A stretch of 64,000 bases of DNA, taken from Oehlia diaphana. Lineage: Eukaryota > Glomeromycota > Glomeromycetes > Glomerales > Glomeraceae. The stretch is taken from assembly GCA_003833135.1 (NCBI GenBank), contig QZLH01000076.1, positions 25,250 through 89,249 on the forward strand, given 5' to 3'. The notes beneath the pieces were generated by a model, which saw nothing but the letters and a program-made list of their open reading frames with translations, had not been told where the DNA came from and ran no database searches. This document shows, one piece after another, positions 59,601 through 64,000 of the stretch; the stretch's first letter is position 1; each line of letters begins with the position of its first letter. The translations under genes and the position numbers were made by a program.

Positions 59601-62055
59601 TCAGTATTTTTTAACTCTAGTAATAATCATCGGTGGTGAAATACCCTTCCATTTTTATGGCACAGTCTTCTTTCAATGCTATAAAAATAGATAACATTAT
59701 TTTATTTTGCCTTTTTCAGTTTATAGAGAAAAATTCCGTTTCTTAAAATTGTTATTACCGAACATCTTTTTATGAAAATAACATTCAAATATGATTTAAA
59801 TTCATGATTTTCATCTTCATGGAAAAATCTTTTTTATTGAGATAAACGGTAATTTTCATATACACGCTCCGATTACGTTTTCTTCCGATTCAGTACTATA
59901 TTATAATGATTATTACTATAAATGCAATATAGTAAAATAAAGAATTCTTAATTGAATTATATACAATTTTTAATTCACGAGAATTGTTCTTATTATTCCT
60001 ATTGTATAAATTTGAATAAAATGATTCAAGATTCCTTATTGTCCAGAATGATTTTTGCTCTTTATATGGTTTTTTTTCTAAGATTACACCTTTGAATAAC
60101 ATTTTTGTCAACATTTATATGGTAAATAAAGAAAATGAAATAAAAAATAAAATAACCTAAAATATTTTAAAAAAGTGTAGATATAAAAATTTTTTTAGTA
60201 ATTTGTGCGGTGTAAAGCGTTTGTGGATCATACAAATCGGGCATAACCATAATCAGGAATATAATAGCGCCCTAGTAGCCCTAGTATATTTATCCATACA
60301 TTTATGCATATCTATATATGATCTGCATCAACGCCACAATATACAGGGGAGTGGTACACTATAAAATTACAATTGATAATTTAAACAATTATATTGGAAA
60401 ATAAATTTACATAACATATAATGACAGGCTAAAAATTGAAATTCTCGGGTTTTAAGTACTTATTTATATGCAAATTGTACGTTAGTCGATCATTAGTGTA
60501 ATTCAAATTTAAAGACATATTGTTTGCATATTTTCTAAAAAACTTAGATTAATATAAACTTTATGCATCTTTATTAGCGTTAAAGTAATATAATCTAGAA
60601 ATTATAAAATTTTAGTTCGTTTTTTAATTGAATGATTTATGGAAAATTATGTTTAAATAAAATATTTTATTATTTTATTATTTTATGAATTTTATTTTTA
60701 AATGCACGATATGAGCAGTAATAGAAGGAAATGTAATAAATGTATAAAAGTCATGGAATAGTGAAATTTTATCTGACTACATAAATTATAATAGTTATAT
60801 TTAATAGATTTCGTTATGAAATTATTATTATTATGCAATATATACTAATAATTTTATATAAATAAATTATGAGATTTATTATTATAACGCGCGTCGCTAA
60901 ATCTTGTAATTTTATTTAATTTTAAGTCAATATAGTTATATTGAATAGTACGAAAGATGTATTTGTTATCGTCACCGTTAATCACCAAAAAAACAATCAG
61001 AGCACTCGGTTCAAAAGCTAAAATGGTGCTGTGCTATCCTATCTCTCAGTTAAGTGTAGGCTTAAGCATAAGTTAAGCTTCAAGTAATATAAAAATGCTG
61101 GAAAAGTTTAAGCTATATTTGGGCATCAAACTAACCATATATTGAATTTCATGGTTACTAGTACGATCAATAAATTTATTAAAATAATACTACGATTAAA
61201 GCTAAACATATTACACGAGCTTTTCAGCATTCTTATCTTCAAGCTAAAAAAAAAAAAATGTTACTTGTCACATTGTATTTAGTTTGCGCCACAATTACTA
61301 ATTATACCTTTAAACTACTGTTATTAACATAAATTGTACGTAATCCGCCATTTGTAATAACAAAAAAGGAAAATAAGCAATAAAACAACCGCCATCTCTT
61401 CGATAAATAACGTGTGGTTTGCACAAAATTCTTCAATAATTTAAAAATATCTTTATATTTCCTTTTTTCTTTCAAAAAAATCTGTAAATCGGTAATGATC
61501 ATAATATTGTTAAAATTATATTTCGATTTATCCTAAATCTCATTCAATAAAATTCCGTATAACTGAATTATTTTACAAACAAATCGCATTAATGAATAAT
61601 ATTTTTTTCTGTATGACAATAACAAAAGAATAAGGGGTTTATTTACAGTAGTAAGTTTTCAATTTTTATTCCGAGTTTATTATTTTCATAAATTGTATGT
61701 ATGACAAGAATAAATCGACCGGATAATTGAATATGTGGAACATCAATTGCTAACCTTTGTGGCTGTGTTCTGTGCAACAATATAAGAAATCGATTAATAA
61801 TCTGCTATTTGTAGTTTATTATTTATCATTATTAGGTGATTTTGTCCATATATAGAACATTAAAAAATTAAAAAATTTACCAAACTAGGAAATAATCATC
61901 AATTTGAATATTTTATAAATCGAAAACTTCCGATAAAAGAAGGAACAAACGCCAATTTTTCAGAAGTTGCTATTCCTTAATGTGAAACTTATTTGGAGCT
62001 CATTTGCTGATAATATATTGTAAACACATACTATTTAAGCTCACATGACGCCATA
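56619..62055. other. Gene-poor region, 5.4 kb
   Basis: Several 60-70 codon frames exist (for example 59896-60114 and 61302-61502, both minus), but they are AT-rich, repetitive in composition and without motifs. No tRNA, rRNA or splice-linked exon chain was recognised. A short direct repeat of CATGTAAATTCC lies near 56910-56940. Confidence 0.4.
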
Positions 62056-62065
62056 CGTTATAAAT

Positions 62066-62314
62066 ATCTTCCCCAGTATCGCCACAAAATTTTTCCACCC
62101 CCACGTGACCTTAAAAATTTGTCACCGGCGTCACACCTTTCCTGTTTTCCATTTTTACTATGTACTCAAGGGACTTGATTTTTTTCAGTGTGTAAAATCC
62201 TATTTGTCACTCCTTATTTGTCACATGCTTAATTTCTTAATGCCAGCCGAGACGTATAATGCCGGCCAAAAATCACGTGGGGTGTAAATTTTTTGTGGCG
62301 TTACTGGGGTAAAT
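62066..62314. mobile_element. MITE with ~42-bp TIRs and 10-bp target duplication
   Basis: Left end CCCCAGTATCGCCACAAAA and onward to CCCCCACGTGA pairs with the complement of the right end, with a few mismatches. CGTTATAAAT occurs at 62056-62065 and again at 62315-62324. Element length is 249 bp. Its interior has no coding capacity, so the 80-codon frame read across it is not a gene. The long TIR and 10-bp duplication fit a MULE-type element. Confidence 0.85.
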
Positions 62315-62324
62315 CGTTATAAAT

Positions 62325-64000
62325 TCTATTATAAGAACAAACAGGGTATAAATACAGATCTCCCACTTGTATTCTAAATTTAGTAAACAAAGTTAGTTAA
62401 GTACTTTATATTCGTTATAATTCAAATCTCATGTGAAAAAAATAACTTGTACCGAATTAGAAACTATAATAGATATTAAAGTACTGTACCGTGTATAACC
62501 TTTCTATTGAACACAGTAGTCTTCATTATTAAAAAACTAGTTTAAATCAATCAGACTCATAAAAGATTGATGGATATAAATTTATCAATCTTGTTTAATT
62601 GAACCACCGAAAGGAAATTCACTCCTTATTTGTATTGCATAAAAAAATATGCGCGTCTTGCTTCAGAGAAATTCTTCACGGTAACATGTGAATTAGGTTA
62701 GTATTAATTTTTTGGTGTAAAAATAGTAATATAATTTTTTCATATATCAACAAATTTAATTTTCATATAAATATGATGGGAAAATTATCAACTCCCTCAA
62801 AAAAAAGGAAGAAAATTTAAATTGAAAAATTTAAAAAAAAACCATATTTATACATATATACACGTATACAACAATATATAAACTATAATTATGCTTTCTC
62901 GAAAAAGACATAGAAGGCAAAGAATTATAAATAAGATATATAGAAGATATAATCGACTTAACATGCCAATTAATAATGGAGATACATTGAGACGCATCGC
63001 GAGTCTTCCTCAACAAATTACAAATGATTTGTCAATGGACCAATTTTTTAACGGATTTATTTTCCGTTAATTTTGAAAATAAAATTAGCAGGTGAGAAAA
63101 TTATTGTGTATTATTTTATTGATATTTGCTAAATTTAATATAATTCATACTTCTATAGATCCGAATTTTCTGCAATCTTTTATAAATTACGATTTAAGAA
63201 AATTCCTTCTTAATAAAGATTAAGTTTGTAAAGCATGATGTATTTAGAACATAAGATTAATAATTTAAGATAAATTTATGTAATTATTAAGATATCATCA
63301 TTTTAAAATTTTTAAATAAAACTCATAAATCGTTCATTCAATTTTGAATAAGAAATAAATTTTCGTTTTCTAATTCATACGAAGATATTTTTCCTACAAA
63401 TACAAGGACGTGCGTATATAAATTGCATTACTTATTGATATAGTTAATAGTGTAAAAGAAATAGTACATTACAACAATTAAGAATCATATGCTTTGTACG
63501 AAGAAAATTATTTTCAAAAAAAATAGTTCCATCAAATTAAATTATTTCACATAAACAAGGCTATTTTAATTGTTCAAGTTTCAGATGTTAAAACGGAAAT
63601 GAATTCAATAATTCCCTTGAAATTTTAATTGAACTAAAAATTTTTTTTTTTTTTTTTTGTTAACACAATGCAAACAATCAAAGAAGTTATCATTTTACGC
63701 AGATACGCAGTGCATTCGATTTGTATATTATGATCAGTGACACAATGATCAACTTGGCGTAATTCTTGTGTTGAGCAATCTTTCAAATCAGAGGAAAAGT
63801 GGAAAAATAAAAAAACACTTTTTTATTTGTATAAATAATGATCATTCTAAAAGCATTGAGTAGATGCCAAGATTGGACTATTAAGTAAATATTTTTTTTT
63901 TTCTATGAAACCTTCTTGCTTCTTATTAAGTCAATGAGGTCGAAAAATTGTGAAAATTATGAAAACTGTAATTTCATCACCCCTGAATTAGCCCAATTTT
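62325..64000. other. Gene-poor right edge of window
   Basis: AT-rich DNA with one possible small coding frame (62891-63070, listed separately) and a T-run near 63640-63658. No other feature is supported. Confidence 0.4.
62891..63070 (+). CDS. Candidate 59-aa small basic protein or exon
   Basis: ATG-to-stop frame reading MLSRKRHRRQRIINKIYRRY at the start, then a more balanced half (GDTLRRIASLPQQ). Base composition rises over the frame relative to its flanks, and the amino-acid mix is less Lys/Asn/Ile/Phe-biased than chance frames here. It is not recognised. It may be a small gene, the first exon of a gene, or a transposon relic. Confidence 0.25.
   Translation: MLSRKRHRRQRIINKIYRRYNRLNMPINNGDTLRRIASLPQQITNDLSMDQFFNGFIFR

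Noticed and set aside
59896..60114. 72-codon minus-strand frame ending in poly-Ile
   Set aside because: Asn/Lys/Ile-dominated, as expected of random AT-rich DNA.
61000..61100. Possible tRNA-like text around GGTTCAAAAG
   Set aside because: No acceptor stem, anticodon arm or full B-box pattern could be matched. No tRNA was found anywhere in the window by eye.
61302..61502. 66-codon minus-strand frame
   Set aside because: No motif, composition like chance frames, isolated.
62045..62287. 80-codon plus-strand frame
   Set aside because: It starts before and runs through the MITE, so its sequence is terminal repeat, not gene.
1..64000. CRISPR array, operons, bacterial promoters or Shine-Dalgarno sites
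   Set aside because: The sequence is eukaryotic with spliced genes; no spaced identical repeats of the CRISPR type were seen.

Overview
The window is nuclear DNA of a strongly AT-rich eukaryote. It has short GT-AG introns, long A/T homopolymer runs and one assembly gap of Ns (23293-23657). Gene content points to a fungus: a GPI-type chitin deacetylase, a GATA factor with the fungal DUF1752 N-terminus, mitochondrial biotin synthase, and Mtr10- and Nse4-like proteins. ITFG1-, Gemin8- and C9orf85-like genes are also present, which suggests an early-diverging lineage. Base composition and gene structure recall Glomeromycotina (Rhizophagus-like arbuscular mycorrhizal fungi). That placement is inference; no search was run.

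Layout. 0-14 kb, all minus strand: histidine phosphatase, transportin-3/Mtr10 importin, Swf1/ZDHHC4-type palmitoyltransferase, ubiquitin E2, Sec7-PH Arf-GEF. 16.5-22 kb: ITFG1/TIP-like FG-GAP membrane protein (+), RraA-like aldolase (-), Gemin8-like SMN-complex subunit (+). 22-24 kb: gap and low-complexity DNA. 24-26.5 kb: tandem-finger GATA factor (-), then about 3 kb without genes. 29-36 kb: second DHHC palmitoyltransferase (-), mitochondrial HemK/MTQ1 methyltransferase (-) head-to-head with MTQ2/N6AMT1 (+), SRSF10-like SR protein (-). 36-47 kb, plus strand: GMC oxidase fused to an alpha/beta hydrolase, chitin deacetylase, type II membrane DUF4097-like protein. 47-55 kb: C9orf85-like zinc protein (-), IMP4 (+), COX11 (-), biotin synthase (+), NSE4 (-). 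55-64 kb: a SWIM-finger ORF beside a MULE-like terminal repeat, then largely gene-empty DNA with a MITE.

Most genes are housekeeping genes. Several lie in divergent pairs with short shared promoters: RraA/Gemin8-like, HemK/MTQ2, C9orf85-like/IMP4 and COX11/biotin synthase. Exon joins were worked out by hand, and reading phase was checked across every intron given below. The most interesting signals are the GMC-hydrolase fusion with a Cys nucleophile elbow, the head-to-head release-factor methyltransferases, the tandem GATA fingers on a DUF1752 protein, the Gemin8-like gene, a family of TIR elements with 10-bp target duplications and a shared CACGTGA motif next to a SWIM-domain relic, ATG-only first coding exons, and recurrent T(n)A(n) tracts inside introns.
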